Of a DNA stretch of 64,000 nucleotides, positions 11,291-20,221 are shown one piece after another; the stretch's first letter is position 1, and each line of letters begins with the position of its first letter. The DNA comes from Leptospira sp. WS92.C1. Its GTDB lineage: Bacteria; Spirochaetota; Leptospiria; Leptospirales; Leptospiraceae. The translations under genes were made by a program, and so were the position numbers. The notes below the pieces were generated by a model. The model was given only the letters and a program-made list of their open reading frames with translations, ran no database searches and was not told the DNA's origin. The stretch is from positions 620,001 through 684,000 of the forward strand of contig NZ_CP162130.1 in the NCBI RefSeq assembly GCF_040833975.1, written 5' to 3'.

Positions 11291-12151
11291 TCATTTTTGA
11301 GAATATTCAAAATTCTCCACGTATTCGCCCACGAGTCTTTGGAACTCCTCCGGCGCTTTTTTGGGTCTTGCCTTTGTAAGAGAAACAACCAATTGTTCGT
11401 CTTGAACGGCAAAGTATCTTAAGCCGGTTTCAGAATCCGTAACTTCGTGTCTCATATAACTCCGAATCTTTTCAAAAGAATGGATCCAGGTGCTGACCTT
11501 TACTTTTCTTCCCGCGGGAACGGGATGGAAGAATCGAAAGACCCCTCCCATAAAAAATAGAGTCGTATCCATCTCTACAAAACGATCCAATGTCAAACCG
11601 GTCGCTGTGGAAAAAAACCAGCGGGAATCTTCTACTATTCTCCATAGATAAGCCGGATTGTACCCCCCGAAAATGTTTCTCTCGCTATAGAGGGTTGTGG
11701 ATTCGGTGTCTACAGTTTTACAAGTTCCTCGAAAATCGGGAATTTCCGGGAACTGATCAAACCCGGTAATTTCCGTTTTTTCAGGCGTGAATAGATCGAT
11801 TGGCTTTCCGTTTTTTTCCGAAACGGTGAGTGTTTTTATTTCCGCAGCCGGGATTCCGGAATCGGAATAAACTTTTTGATCCCAGAAGATCTTACCGTCT
11901 TTTAACGGATAACCTTTTGTTTCCGTTTTGAGATTGGCCCCTTCCATCTGTTGTGCTAAAAATCGAATTTGTGATTCCAGAGGATGGATCGTGATTCCTT
12001 GAGATAGAATTTCCCGTAAAGAAAAGCCGTTTTTTTCGAGGGCTCGAAATCTGCCTTCTAGACAGAAGTTTTCATAAGTTCGGCTGGTCACATGTCTTTG
12101 TGTGTCCAGATCGCTAATCCGAGTCACGAGTTGAATTTCATCTGTGATCAT
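11291..12151 (-). CDS. Double-hotdog acyl thioesterase-like protein
   Basis: A 286-residue protein with two hotdog-like halves, like acyl-ACP/acyl-CoA thioesterases. The first half starts ITDEIQLVTRISDLDTQRHV with TYENFCLEGRFRAL. The second half includes RNIFGGYNPAYLWRIVEDSR and DTTLFFMGGVFRFFHPVPAG. The frame is open for another 57 codons upstream, but the ATG at 12151 follows a clear GGGAGGAG ribosome site and fits the family start, so it is preferred. The longer form would also run through the palindrome proposed as the TetR operator. The gene is divergent from the TetR gene and precedes the thiolase gene. Confidence 0.75.
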   Translation of the reverse strand: MITDEIQLVTRISDLDTQRHVTSRTYENFCLEGRFRALEKNGFSLREILSQGITIHPLESQIRFLAQQMEGANLKTETKGYPLKDGKIFWDQKVYSDSGIPAAEIKTLTVSEKNGKPIDLFTPEKTEITGFDQFPEIPDFRGTCKTVDTESTTLYSERNIFGGYNPAYLWRIVEDSRWFFSTATGLTLDRFVEMDTTLFFMGGVFRFFHPVPAGRKVKVSTWIHSFEKIRSYMRHEVTDSETGLRYFAVQDEQLVVSLTKARPKKAPEEFQRLVGEYVENFEYSQK

Positions 12152-12294
12152 ATCGGCTCCTCCCGTCTTTTTTTGTTGGAGTTTCTGACCTATTTCGCGA
12201 TCCGTAGAGAGCGAAATTGCATTCACCTCCGTTTGCTTTTTGGGAGATTCTGACCCTAGTTTAGACCGACCGGAAATTTGATCAAACAAAAAAT

Positions 12295-12312
12295 ACAGAA
12301 CGTTCGTTCTGT
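12295..12312. promoter_or_regulatory. Palindromic operator candidate for the divergent TetR regulator
   Basis: ACAGAACG, two bases, then CGTTCTGT form a perfect inverted repeat in the space between the thioesterase and TetR genes. TetR-family regulators often bind such a site and control both their own and the divergent gene. The position suits this, but binding is inferred. Confidence 0.6.
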
Positions 12313-12402
12313 TTTTTTCCATATTCTTTTCAAATTCATTGACAGAAGTTTTTTTACATAGGAAACTGAGTCTGATCGAATTTAGGAATTATACTTAAAA
12401 TT

Positions 12403-13017
12403 ATGAAATCTCAGATACGCAAAAAGAAAGAATCCGGGATCGGAGTTCGGGAAAGGATCTTAGATACCGCCACCTCGCTTTTTTACAAACAGGGTTTTTC
12501 CAATACCGGAATGCGACAGATCATTCAGGAATCCAATTCGGTCGCCGCCAGTCTTTACGATCATTATCCATCCAAAAAAGAATTGGGTCTTGCCTATCTT
12601 GCAAAACAGGAAGAAAAAACGCTCAGCGATCTTCAGGGATTGATGGATCGATATCCGGATTTGGCGGAATTTCTAAGGGCCTGGGTGATTCTTAAGGAAA
12701 AACAAATCCGTCATGGAGAATTTTTCGGCTGTCCTTTTGCCGGTTTTGCGAGTCAAGTGATGGACTCTGATCCGGAATATACGGAATTCTTAAAAGATAT
12801 CGTAACCAAATGGACACGGATGATCAGCGATTATCTGCAAAAAGCGATCGGTTCGGGTCAGCTTAAACGCAATATGGATATCCAATACGTAGCGAGAAGA
12901 ATTTTGATGGCATATTACGGTTCCGTAACCATGTGGAGAATGACTTTGGAACTTCGATACATCCGAGAAATGGACGACGCTCTTCGTGAAATTGTAGAAG
13001 AATATCGAATTCTTTAA
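12403..13017 (+). CDS. TetR/AcrR-family transcriptional regulator
   Basis: A 204-residue repressor-type protein. The N-terminal helix-turn-helix reads [20 protein letters not shown] then [20 protein letters not shown] with SKKELG, the classical TetR pattern with YDHYPSK at the end of the recognition region. The C-terminal ligand-binding part has [20 protein letters not shown], as in the group related to TetR_C_11/AcrR-like lipid regulators. It is divergent from the acyl thioesterase, with a palindromic site between, which points to local control of acyl metabolism. The inducer is unknown. Confidence 0.9.
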   Translation: MKSQIRKKKESGIGVRERILDTATSLFYKQGFSNTGMRQIIQESNSVAASLYDHYPSKKELGLAYLAKQEEKTLSDLQGLMDRYPDLAEFLRAWVILKEKQIRHGEFFGCPFAGFASQVMDSDPEYTEFLKDIVTKWTRMISDYLQKAIGSGQLKRNMDIQYVARRILMAYYGSVTMWRMTLELRYIREMDDALREIVEEYRIL

Positions 13018-13094
13018 AATTTTTCGAATTCTTTTTTAAGTCAAAAGAGAATTCCATCAGTAACCAGTCCAACAAGAGGAACGAATCCTTAAGT

Positions 13095-13595
13095 ATGAAA
13101 AATAAGATTTTACTCGCCGTGTCTTTCGCGTTACTGATCCTTACAAATTGTTCGCAAACCGAAGGCGAGACGGATAAGATAAAAAAGAAAGGAGGAAAGA
13201 TGAAATACGAAGTCAATAAATCGGAAGAGGAATGGAAAAAGGAACTCACTCCCGAACAATATAAAATTTTGAGACAAAAGGGAACCGAGATGGCTTTTAC
13301 TGGCGCTCTTTATCAGAATCATGATAAGGGAACCTATGTCTGTGCCGCCTGTGGAGCCGCGTTATTCTCATCGGAAACGAAGTATGAATCCGGATCCGGT
13401 TGGCCTTCTTTTTATCAACCGGCAAAAGAAGAAGCGGTCGAAAAAGAAACCGATTCCAGTCATGGAATGACAAGAACCGAAGTTGTTTGTTCCAGATGCG
13501 GAGGGCATCTTGGTCACGTATTTCCGGACGGACCCAGGCCGACCGGGCTTCGTTATTGTATCAACTCTGCTTCTTTAAAGTTTAAGAAAGAATAG
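13095..13595 (+). CDS. msrB: Methionine-R-sulfoxide reductase MsrB, predicted lipoprotein
   Basis: A 166-residue enzyme that reduces methionine-R-sulfoxide in proteins. The MsrB domain has the zinc cysteines Cys83/Cys86 (CAAC) and Cys132/Cys135 (CSRC), and the catalytic Cys155 in [11 protein letters not shown]. Unlike cytosolic MsrB, it has an N-terminal signal ending in the lipobox LTNC (Cys19), so it should be an envelope lipoprotein that repairs oxidised periplasmic or surface proteins. ATG start with GAGGAACG-type upstream sequence. An internal ATG near residue 36 would give a cytosolic form, but the signal peptide looks genuine. It stands alone. Confidence 0.92.
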   Translation: MKNKILLAVSFALLILTNCSQTEGETDKIKKKGGKMKYEVNKSEEEWKKELTPEQYKILRQKGTEMAFTGALYQNHDKGTYVCAACGAALFSSETKYESGSGWPSFYQPAKEEAVEKETDSSHGMTRTEVVCSRCGGHLGHVFPDGPRPTGLRYCINSASLKFKKE

Positions 13596-13780
13596 ATATC
13601 GAGCGATCCATAGAGAGCGAGATAGCAAAACGATAGCGGAGCGTAATCGTTTTCTCTTAACGGAGTTGAGACCTTCGAGCGATCCATGTAACTCAGCGTC
13701 TCACTTCCGAAGGGCGTTCGACGAGAGCGAGATGGAGGTCCGTTCAGCTTGCTCTTTGTGATACAATAGCATTCGATTTT
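13596..13780. repeat. Intergenic repeat containing GATCCATAGAGAGCGA
   Basis: The gap after msrB carries GCGATCCATAGAGAGCGA (about 13603-13620) and related segments (GAGCGATCCATG near 13680, GAGAGCGAGATGG near 13723). The core CCATAGA(G/A)AGCG recurs at about 9770, 54699 and 58814. No gene is seen here. Confidence 0.5.
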
Positions 13781-13903
13781 TGACTACCTTTATAAGCGGA
13801 TCTTTTTTGATTTCCCGGAAAAATTCGTCTTCTTGTTTTTTGATTTTCAGCGGTGCTGAAGAGGAAAATAGTATCTAAAACCCGAATCCACCGGGAGCAA
13901 CTC

Positions 13904-14812
13904 ATGAATGATGATCATCTTGTCTATGTATCCGACAATCTTTCCGTCCGTAATCCTATTCTTCAGTTTTTTGCCGAAAAATGGTATGTGATTCTTTATT
14001 TTTGGCATGCGATCATCGGAATTTTTATTCAATTAGAGGATTCTCCGGAAGGAGATAAACGTCCCGTTGTTCTCATACCCGGATTTTTAGGAAGGACTCT
14101 TTCTTGGGAGCCGATGCTCAAACATCTATCCGTAAACGGACATCCGGTTTATACGGTTCCGCTCGGTTTTCAAATGGGAAACATTCGATCTAAAAGTAGA
14201 ATTTTGGAAGAATATCTCATTCAAAAAAAAATCAAAGACTGTTATATCGTCGGACATTCGATGGGCGGTTTGATTGCGGCCGGACTTACTTATAAAGGAA
14301 GAGATCGGGTTAAAAAAATTTTTATCGCCGGAACACCTGTCCGCGGAACGTATCTCGCATACGCAGCTCCGATTTTTATCGGTGCTTGGCAGATGATGCC
14401 CGGTTCCAAGTTTATTAAAGAAACAGTCGAAGTCTTTGAAAAGCTGCCTAACGTGCAATCCGTATTTACTCAAAAAGATCAGATTATTCTTCCTTCGGAA
14501 AATTCGCGTCTCGGTCATTTTGACGACGTCGAACTTCCGGAAGCCGGTCATATGAACTTGTTTATGGGGCCTCTCGGAATCGCATGTCTTTTTGATTTAA
14601 TCACCGCGGAAGAGAATAAAGATCCTAAACCGATTCCTAAAAAAACGGAACCGCAAAAACAGGTAGAGTCTTCTCAAGCTATCACTCAAAAAATCCAGCC
14701 GACTTCTAAAAAGAAAAACGTTTCTAAGAAAACTTCCCCCAAAAAAGCTTCTTTAAAAAGACAGACACCAATTGCTAAGAAAAAAGGAATCGTTAAGAAA
14801 AAAAAGAGATAA
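13904..14812 (+). CDS. Lipase-like alpha/beta hydrolase with lysine-rich C-terminal tail
   Basis: A 302-residue hydrolase. [20 protein letters not shown] starts the core, the nucleophile elbow is [15 protein letters not shown] with Ser, and a late His lies in [13 protein letters not shown]. This fits triacylglycerol-lipase or esterase-type proteins. The last 60 residues are an unusual tail of Lys, Pro, Thr and Ser repeats ([21 protein letters not shown] end), similar in composition to histone H1-like proteins. A hydrophobic stretch near residues 25-42 could anchor it. The ATG at 13904 follows CCGGGAG. An upstream GTG at 13853 lacks a ribosome site. Confidence 0.8.
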   Translation: MNDDHLVYVSDNLSVRNPILQFFAEKWYVILYFWHAIIGIFIQLEDSPEGDKRPVVLIPGFLGRTLSWEPMLKHLSVNGHPVYTVPLGFQMGNIRSKSRILEEYLIQKKIKDCYIVGHSMGGLIAAGLTYKGRDRVKKIFIAGTPVRGTYLAYAAPIFIGAWQMMPGSKFIKETVEVFEKLPNVQSVFTQKDQIILPSENSRLGHFDDVELPEAGHMNLFMGPLGIACLFDLITAEENKDPKPIPKKTEPQKQVESSQAITQKIQPTSKKKNVSKKTSPKKASLKRQTPIAKKKGIVKKKKR

Positions 14813-14968
14813 GTTTATCCGTTCGAGAACGGGGATTGATTTTCAGATTCTAAAAAACTCTTAGAAAGGAGTCGGGTTTCACTCTTCTTTGCCGCCTCAG
14901 TTCGTATTAAATTGTAAACTTTTTGACTTATTTATATTCGATGGAAATCATGGATTTAGAATTTACTT

Positions 14969-15397
14969 TTGTTAAGTTGTCAAGATATGCAAGTATGTAA
15001 GAATTTGAATGTAAGCGAATACTTAACTTTTAAAAAAATACCTTTATTTCTAAAAATGCATATCAACGGCTGTTTAGACTGTCAGAATGCGATTCTCGAA
15101 TATTCTCAAAAAGAACCTATCTCCGATTCCGTGTTCGGTAAACCTTTTGAAAAACAGAAACTTCTATGGTTTGGTCCCGAATTTGCAAACTTGGATCTAT
15201 CGGAAAAAAAGAAGGTAGGAAAAAGTTTCAAAATTCAGGAAGCGGGTGATTTGATTCAGGAGTTGCATTCTTCCGAGGCGAAAAATCTGTTTCAACAAGT
15301 CCTTTTTTTTTGTTATAAAAATCGGAAATGGATTCTTGCAATCGGTTACGTTTCCATTTTGATTCCGCTTTTGCAAATCGCATTTCAATTATTTTAA
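14969..15397 (+). CDS. Zinc-finger anti-sigma-factor-like membrane protein
   Basis: A 142-residue protein. The N-terminal part has a Cys, then 27 residues later His-x3-Cys-x2-Cys (HINGCLDC), the spacing of the zf-HC2 anti-sigma motif. A single transmembrane helix lies at the C-terminus (WILAIGYVSILIPLLQIAFQ). This architecture is typical of membrane anti-sigma factors, but no sigma-factor gene is adjacent. The TTG start is chosen because it includes the first Cys (SCQDMQVC). A later ATG at 14987 would lose it. It is followed after 12 bases by a MORN protein and then a TPR lipoprotein, likely one operon. Confidence 0.6.
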   Translation: MLSCQDMQVCKNLNVSEYLTFKKIPLFLKMHINGCLDCQNAILEYSQKEPISDSVFGKPFEKQKLLWFGPEFANLDLSEKKKVGKSFKIQEAGDLIQELHSSEAKNLFQQVLFFCYKNRKWILAIGYVSILIPLLQIAFQLF

Positions 15398-15409
15398 GAA
15401 GATATCCCT

Positions 15410-15709
15410 ATGATAAAAATTCGCTTAAACACTCAAAAAATCAAACTCGCCGCCGCGTCTCTTTTCGTTATCATAAGCGTTTGTGCTTACCTTTTTTTCT
15501 TTAAGGGAAAATGTGAGGGAAATTGTGAAAACGGATTCGGCTCAAAACTTTACTGGGACGGCAAAAAATATATCGGTCAATGGAAAGACGGAGAATACGA
15601 CGGATTCGGTGTATTGGTCGCAAAGGATCGAAAGATCATTTTTAGCGGTAAATGGGAAAAGGGGCAACAGACTACGAATACATTTCAGATTAAAAAGAAG
15701 AATCAATGA
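15410..15709 (+). CDS. MORN-repeat membrane-anchored small protein
   Basis: A 99-residue protein with an N-terminal transmembrane segment (residues 13-30) followed by two or three MORN-like repeats (GFGSKLYWDGKKYIGQWKDG, then EYDGFGVLVAKDRKIIFSGK). MORN repeats bind lipids or other proteins. The short CEGNCENG stretch has two Cys that could pair. The stop codon overlaps the next start by four bases (ATGA), so translation is probably coupled to the TPR lipoprotein. Confidence 0.75.
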   Translation: MIKIRLNTQKIKLAAASLFVIISVCAYLFFFKGKCEGNCENGFGSKLYWDGKKYIGQWKDGEYDGFGVLVAKDRKIIFSGKWEKGQQTTNTFQIKKKNQ

Positions 15710-16278
15710 GGTTGGTTATGATTGAATATTATCGCAAGATTCGAATTGGGTTTGTTACGTTTCTTTTTGTCACGACTTCATTGTCTATTCATTGTCAAGA
15801 AAGCGGAGGGGATGTGAATCAAGCTCTTAAAAAAAATCAAGAAGGTGTGGCTTTACTTCAAAAAAATCCGGAGCAGGCTGCAAAACTTTTTAGAGAAGCT
15901 CAGGCTCTGGATCCTAAAAATCCGGATTTTTCGAATAACATCGGTGTCGCTTTGTTGTCTCAAGGAAAATTTAAGGAAGCGATTTCGTATTTTGTAAGAG
16001 CTACCGAATTGGATCCTAAATATGTCCGTGGTTTTTATAACGAAGGCGTTTGTTATCAAAATCTTCAAAAGAACGAGGAATCCGTTCGTGCCTACAAAAA
16101 AACCCTGAGTATAACAGACATTCCAGAAGTATATTTTAATTTAGGAATTGTTTATACAAGATTGGGTGAAAAAAAGAAGGCGATTGAAAGTTATCAGAAA
16201 TTTATCGAGATCGCACCGGCCAATATGTCTCAGCCGGTCGCCGATGCAAAAGATAAGATTCGTTCTCTTAAAGATTAA
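15706..16278 (+). CDS. TPR-repeat lipoprotein
   Basis: A 190-residue predicted lipoprotein (signal peptide, lipobox SIHC) with about four tetratricopeptide repeats from residue 40 on (PDFSNNIGVALLSQGKFKEA, RGFYNEGVCYQNLQKNEESV, EVYFNLGIVYTRLGEKKKAI). TPR proteins act as scaffolds in complexes. The MRLVM start overlaps the MORN gene by four bases. A second ATG five codons in (MIEYYRK) is also possible. The 3' end overlaps the 3' end of the convergent Yip1-like gene by four bases. Confidence 0.85.
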   Translation: MRLVMIEYYRKIRIGFVTFLFVTTSLSIHCQESGGDVNQALKKNQEGVALLQKNPEQAAKLFREAQALDPKNPDFSNNIGVALLSQGKFKEAISYFVRATELDPKYVRGFYNEGVCYQNLQKNEESVRAYKKTLSITDIPEVYFNLGIVYTRLGEKKKAIESYQKFIEIAPANMSQPVADAKDKIRSLKD

Positions 16279-16964
16279 CTCAACCAAGACCGAAGAATTA
16301 TAGTCAAAGAAAGCAGATTTAGAAATATCATTCCGGGAGATAACCAAGTAAGAACGGCCCTTCCGGAATTTTGTCCGTAGAAGTTTTTAAAAGCATACAG
16401 ACAAAGCCTTCCTTCCCATAAAAAACCGATCAAGAAAGATACAAAACTAACTCCAACTTGAATTAAAAAACTGTTTACGTTTCGATTCCACGGGAAAATG
16501 GGCAGCAAATCGTATGTGACAGATACAAAACCCGTAAGAAGTAGTATCGGTATGGTTGTTGAAAGAGTAAGTTTTAGCAGATCTGAAAAATTACCGTTCT
16601 TATCCCCCAAAATTTTCAGAAAACCGAATCGTATTCCCGCTATGATCAGCGGTATCGCAATCCAAGCCAGGATATAGATAAGTTTTGCGATGAGGATTTT
16701 GGTAACCGTGTTCTGTTCCGAATATTCCCGTCGATTTTGTTCGATCTTCGCTTCGGATCCGGGAGGAACTTTTACAGTAATTCCGTTATCGGAGGATTCC
16801 CGAATTACACGCGTTCCGATTAACAGAATCGCACAAATTAGAATCAATATAAAATAATTTTTATACGGTGTGTTTGAGTTCAGATAATCCGGAAAATCCG
16901 AATTTTGTGAAAGGTGAGTCTTGGAATTAAATAACGTATTTTTAATATGATTCCAGATGTTCAT
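16275..16964 (-). CDS. Yip1-like multi-pass membrane protein
   Basis: A 229-residue membrane protein with about five hydrophobic segments (NYFILILICAILLIGTRVI, ILIAKLIYILAWIAIPLIIA, LTLSTTIPILLLTGFVSVTY, FLIQVGVSFVSFLIGFLW and a last C-terminal one). The arrangement resembles the Yip1 (PF04893) family. It is the last gene of an RND efflux operon, and its start overlaps the preceding pump gene by four bases, so translation is coupled. A role in assembly or regulation of the pump is an inference from position. Confidence 0.6.
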   Translation of the reverse strand: MNIWNHIKNTLFNSKTHLSQNSDFPDYLNSNTPYKNYFILILICAILLIGTRVIRESSDNGITVKVPPGSEAKIEQNRREYSEQNTVTKILIAKLIYILAWIAIPLIIAGIRFGFLKILGDKNGNFSDLLKLTLSTTIPILLLTGFVSVTYDLLPIFPWNRNVNSFLIQVGVSFVSFLIGFLWEGRLCLYAFKNFYGQNSGRAVLTWLSPGMIFLNLLSLTIILRSWLS

Positions 16965-19900
16965 TGAGATCTTCTCCTAAGCTGTTCTTTGATTTTTTCT
17001 TTCATGTAATTTTGTCCTTGAATGATGTAGACGAGAATCGTTTTTCGTATCGTTTGAGGATATAAGAACCTGTCCCAAAACTCGGACAGAACCCAGAACG
17101 TGCCCCGCGGGAAGCGTTCTGTTGGGTTGCTGCAGCTTGATCTTTCTGACAAAGTAAACTGGGTTTTTGGGACGAGCTGTAAATAAAATACCGAAAATAT
17201 AAACGGAGCAAAAATGCCGACCCCGATCAAACCCAGTACCAATGTCATCGAAATCGATTTTAGAAGAGCGGAGCCGATTCCTAATGTAAACATTTGGGGG
17301 AAGTAAAATAATACGACCAAAAGCCGAAGCTGGAAGAATTTTTTTATGTGTTCGGTTATTATTTTTTGAATTGTCGCAGGTAGTTTTTGGTTTTCGTTGA
17401 AATTATTATTTCCATATGCAGATAGTTCCTTACTCAGAAGAAAATTTTCGAATATGGCGAGAACACTGATTAAAATCATTCCTATATAAACCGAAATCGT
17501 CAGAGGAATGTTTAAGATATACAAAACGGTTAGGACCACTATCAGAGGTAGAGGCAACGCTGATATCAATAGAAACGGTTGTTTTAAAGATTCCAAGTAG
17601 GACGCCAAAATCATAAAAAGAATCAAACATGAGAACGCGAGGATATAATTGATTCTTTTTTGGTTGGAAATTACCTTTTCAAGATGATCGCTGAATTCGA
17701 TTCTGTATTGATCCGGTAGTTTGATTTTTTTTAGTTTTTCCAGTTTAGCGAGAATTTCGGAAAGGCTTAAGTCGGATACTCGTAAGCTGAAAGATAAAAC
17801 TCTACGTTTATTTTTTCTATAGATTCTTACCGGAGTGTAGTCTCTGACAATCGACGCTATTTCCATCAACGGAATCGATTTGCCGTTTGCAACATTGATT
17901 TTATAATCCCGAATATCCTTAAAGCTGTTTCGATATTCTGATTGGTATTGGATTCTCACATCGACTTCTCGACCTTCTTCGATAAATTTTGTCGCGACCC
18001 CGCCTTGTACTCCGTATCTGACTAATTTTCCGATATCCTGAGACGTGACTCCTATACTTTCACTTTTACTTTTATCGATGATGATTCTGACCTCCTCTCG
18101 AGGCGGTTTGTAACGAAGTAAAACGTGTCTGACCTTCGGGATTAAACTTTGAGCGGCCGAGGACGCTTCCCTTGTGATTTCATCCAATTTTTTGAGATCG
18201 TCTCCGATGACGTCGATCGTTATTTCTTTGAGAGACGCTTCGTCGTTTGTTCCTGAAAAATAGATAAACGCTGGTTTTATATCCCCTATGATTTCCTCCA
18301 ATTCCTTTCCGACTTCGTCCACGTCGGTTATCGAATCGGAGAATTTGATTACGATGGTGGACTTGCCGATTTCAACTCTTGAATTTACTTCTTTGATTCC
18401 CTCTAAGTTTGATAGAGTTTTTTCGATTCGTTCGGTTACCGAGTTGATTCTGGAAAAGCTGGTGCCTGAAGGAAATTCTACGTTTCCGATCAGTTGTTTT
18501 TCTTCGATTTTATTGATAAATTCATGATTGGATCTGGAATAAATCAAAATTCCGAATATGCAAATTCCAATGTATGCAAGTATGAAATAGCGCGGGTGTA
18601 ATCTCGTCTGTTCCAGGAAGTATAATGTTTTTTCGGAAAGTCTATTTTGAACCAGTTCTATCCAGTTTAATAAAAAATGAATTTTTAGTTTTAAGAATTT
18701 ACTTTCTCCAAAATGAATCTTTGTTTCTAAAATCGGAATGATCATCAGTGAAGTTAAAAAGCTGATAAAAAATCCAAGTGCCAATACTAAACCAAGTCCT
18801 CCGTAAACGGATTTTAATTCCTTACTGGCGAATGATATCGGCAAAAAGACTCCGGAAACCAGGAGTATCGTCGTAAATATTTCGTTTTTGACAAAGCTGA
18901 TTCCGGATACGATGGATCCGTTTTTAGAGTAAAGTTTGCACGCGAGAAACACCGTAAATCCGCAGCCGACGCTTAGGATTAAACCCGCGATCGTTACTAA
19001 GTTGAAATCGATGTCCACGAAAAACATGACGATGGATGAAATAAAAAATTGGCATACGAGCAACAATATGTTGATGATCGCATAACGTATATCTTTGAAT
19101 AATAAAAATGATCCTAATAAGTAGAATATGAGACCAAGACCAGCCGCTAAAATAAAATTTCTGATCGCAACGGTGATCGTATCGGCTTGATCGTATGAGG
19201 TTTCGAAACGTAAATTCTCGTTCGTTGCGTGTTCGAGTTCCTTTTTTAATTTCGAAGAAACTTCAAGCAGGTTGGCGGTTCCCGATCGATAGACATAGAT
19301 GCTGACTGTGTTTTGGCCGTTTACTCTCGACGCAGTGGATTCCTCTCTAAACGAGTAGCTAACCTGGGCGATATCCATGATTCTGATTAATTTTCCGGAT
19401 GGATCGCTTCGGAGGGCGAGGGATTCGATTTGTTTTAGATTGCGCAACCTTCCCTTTACGTAAATGGGAATTTGAACGTTACCTTCTTTGATTTCACCCG
19501 AGGCGTCGTTGTAGTTGGCTTCTTGGAGTATTTGTAATAATAGTTCCATTCGAATATCGTAATTCGACATTTTTTGCGCGTCACAGGCGATTAATATTTC
19601 ACGCGGCTTTCCTCCCGCGACCACGACCTCGCTTACGCCTGAGATACCTTCGATCATCTTTTTGATCTCTCGATCCGATATTTCGCGAATGTCCATGATG
19701 TTTAAGGATTCGCTTTTAGGTACGATGATAAACGCGGGTTTTTGGGTCGGATCGTAATGTAAGATTACCGGCTTTTGCGTTTCCCTCGGAAATAAGTAAG
19801 ATACCTGTTCGACTTTATCCCTAATTTCAAGTGACTTTGCATCCAGATCGACCTTGGGATCAAATTGGATGTGGACTTTTGATTTTCCCTCTTCGGATGT

Positions 19901-20221
19901 TGAAAATAACTGTTCGATTCCGCCTAACGTAGAGACGGATTCTTCGATCGGTTTTGTTATGATTTCCTCAATTTTTTCCGGACCAACGCCGAAATATTCG
20001 GTTTCAATCGTTAATCCGGGATATGTCGTCTCCGGAAATAACGATACGGGTATGAATCGGAATGAGATGATTCCTATTAAGATCATTCCTAAAAAAAACA
20101 TAACAGTTCCGGTTTTATGAGTAAGCGCCAAGTTCGTTAATTTGGCAGGCCGAATCTCAGTATCGGGAACGGTGACGATTTCTTTTAGTGTTTGTGGTTT
20201 GGGTTCTTTTCTCTTTGCCAT
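16961..20221 (-). CDS. RND-family pump protein without the TM4 proton-relay acids
   Basis: A 1086-residue protein with the RND layout: TM1 near residue 40, a first porter domain, TM2-TM6 around 350-500, a second porter domain, TM7 to TM12 and a short tail. The N-terminal motif LFPETTYPGLTIETEYFGVG-like is conserved. TM4 (residues about 408-430) reads TIAGLILSVGCGFTVFLACK with no Asp or Glu, whereas active pumps carry one or two Asp there. TM10 reads IGMILISVLAIFENFLLS. A cytoplasmic N-terminal extension of about 30 residues is also unusual. It follows the first RND gene with a 37-base overlap. It is probably a non-translocating partner in a heteromeric pump. Confidence 0.85.
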   Translation of the reverse strand: MAKRKEPKPQTLKEIVTVPDTEIRPAKLTNLALTHKTGTVMFFLGMILIGIISFRFIPVSLFPETTYPGLTIETEYFGVGPEKIEEIITKPIEESVSTLGGIEQLFSTSEEGKSKVHIQFDPKVDLDAKSLEIRDKVEQVSYLFPRETQKPVILHYDPTQKPAFIIVPKSESLNIMDIREISDREIKKMIEGISGVSEVVVAGGKPREILIACDAQKMSNYDIRMELLLQILQEANYNDASGEIKEGNVQIPIYVKGRLRNLKQIESLALRSDPSGKLIRIMDIAQVSYSFREESTASRVNGQNTVSIYVYRSGTANLLEVSSKLKKELEHATNENLRFETSYDQADTITVAIRNFILAAGLGLIFYLLGSFLLFKDIRYAIINILLLVCQFFISSIVMFFVDIDFNLVTIAGLILSVGCGFTVFLACKLYSKNGSIVSGISFVKNEIFTTILLVSGVFLPISFASKELKSVYGGLGLVLALGFFISFLTSLMIIPILETKIHFGESKFLKLKIHFLLNWIELVQNRLSEKTLYFLEQTRLHPRYFILAYIGICIFGILIYSRSNHEFINKIEEKQLIGNVEFPSGTSFSRINSVTERIEKTLSNLEGIKEVNSRVEIGKSTIVIKFSDSITDVDEVGKELEEIIGDIKPAFIYFSGTNDEASLKEITIDVIGDDLKKLDEITREASSAAQSLIPKVRHVLLRYKPPREEVRIIIDKSKSESIGVTSQDIGKLVRYGVQGGVATKFIEEGREVDVRIQYQSEYRNSFKDIRDYKINVANGKSIPLMEIASIVRDYTPVRIYRKNKRRVLSFSLRVSDLSLSEILAKLEKLKKIKLPDQYRIEFSDHLEKVISNQKRINYILAFSCLILFMILASYLESLKQPFLLISALPLPLIVVLTVLYILNIPLTISVYIGMILISVLAIFENFLLSKELSAYGNNNFNENQKLPATIQKIITEHIKKFFQLRLLVVLFYFPQMFTLGIGSALLKSISMTLVLGLIGVGIFAPFIFSVFYLQLVPKTQFTLSERSSCSNPTERFPRGTFWVLSEFWDRFLYPQTIRKTILVYIIQGQNYMKEKIKEQLRRRSQ

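Noticed and set aside
11291..12322. Longer form of the thioesterase gene
   Set aside because: The extension runs through the operator palindrome and lacks a ribosome site; the ATG at 12151 has GGGAGGAG.
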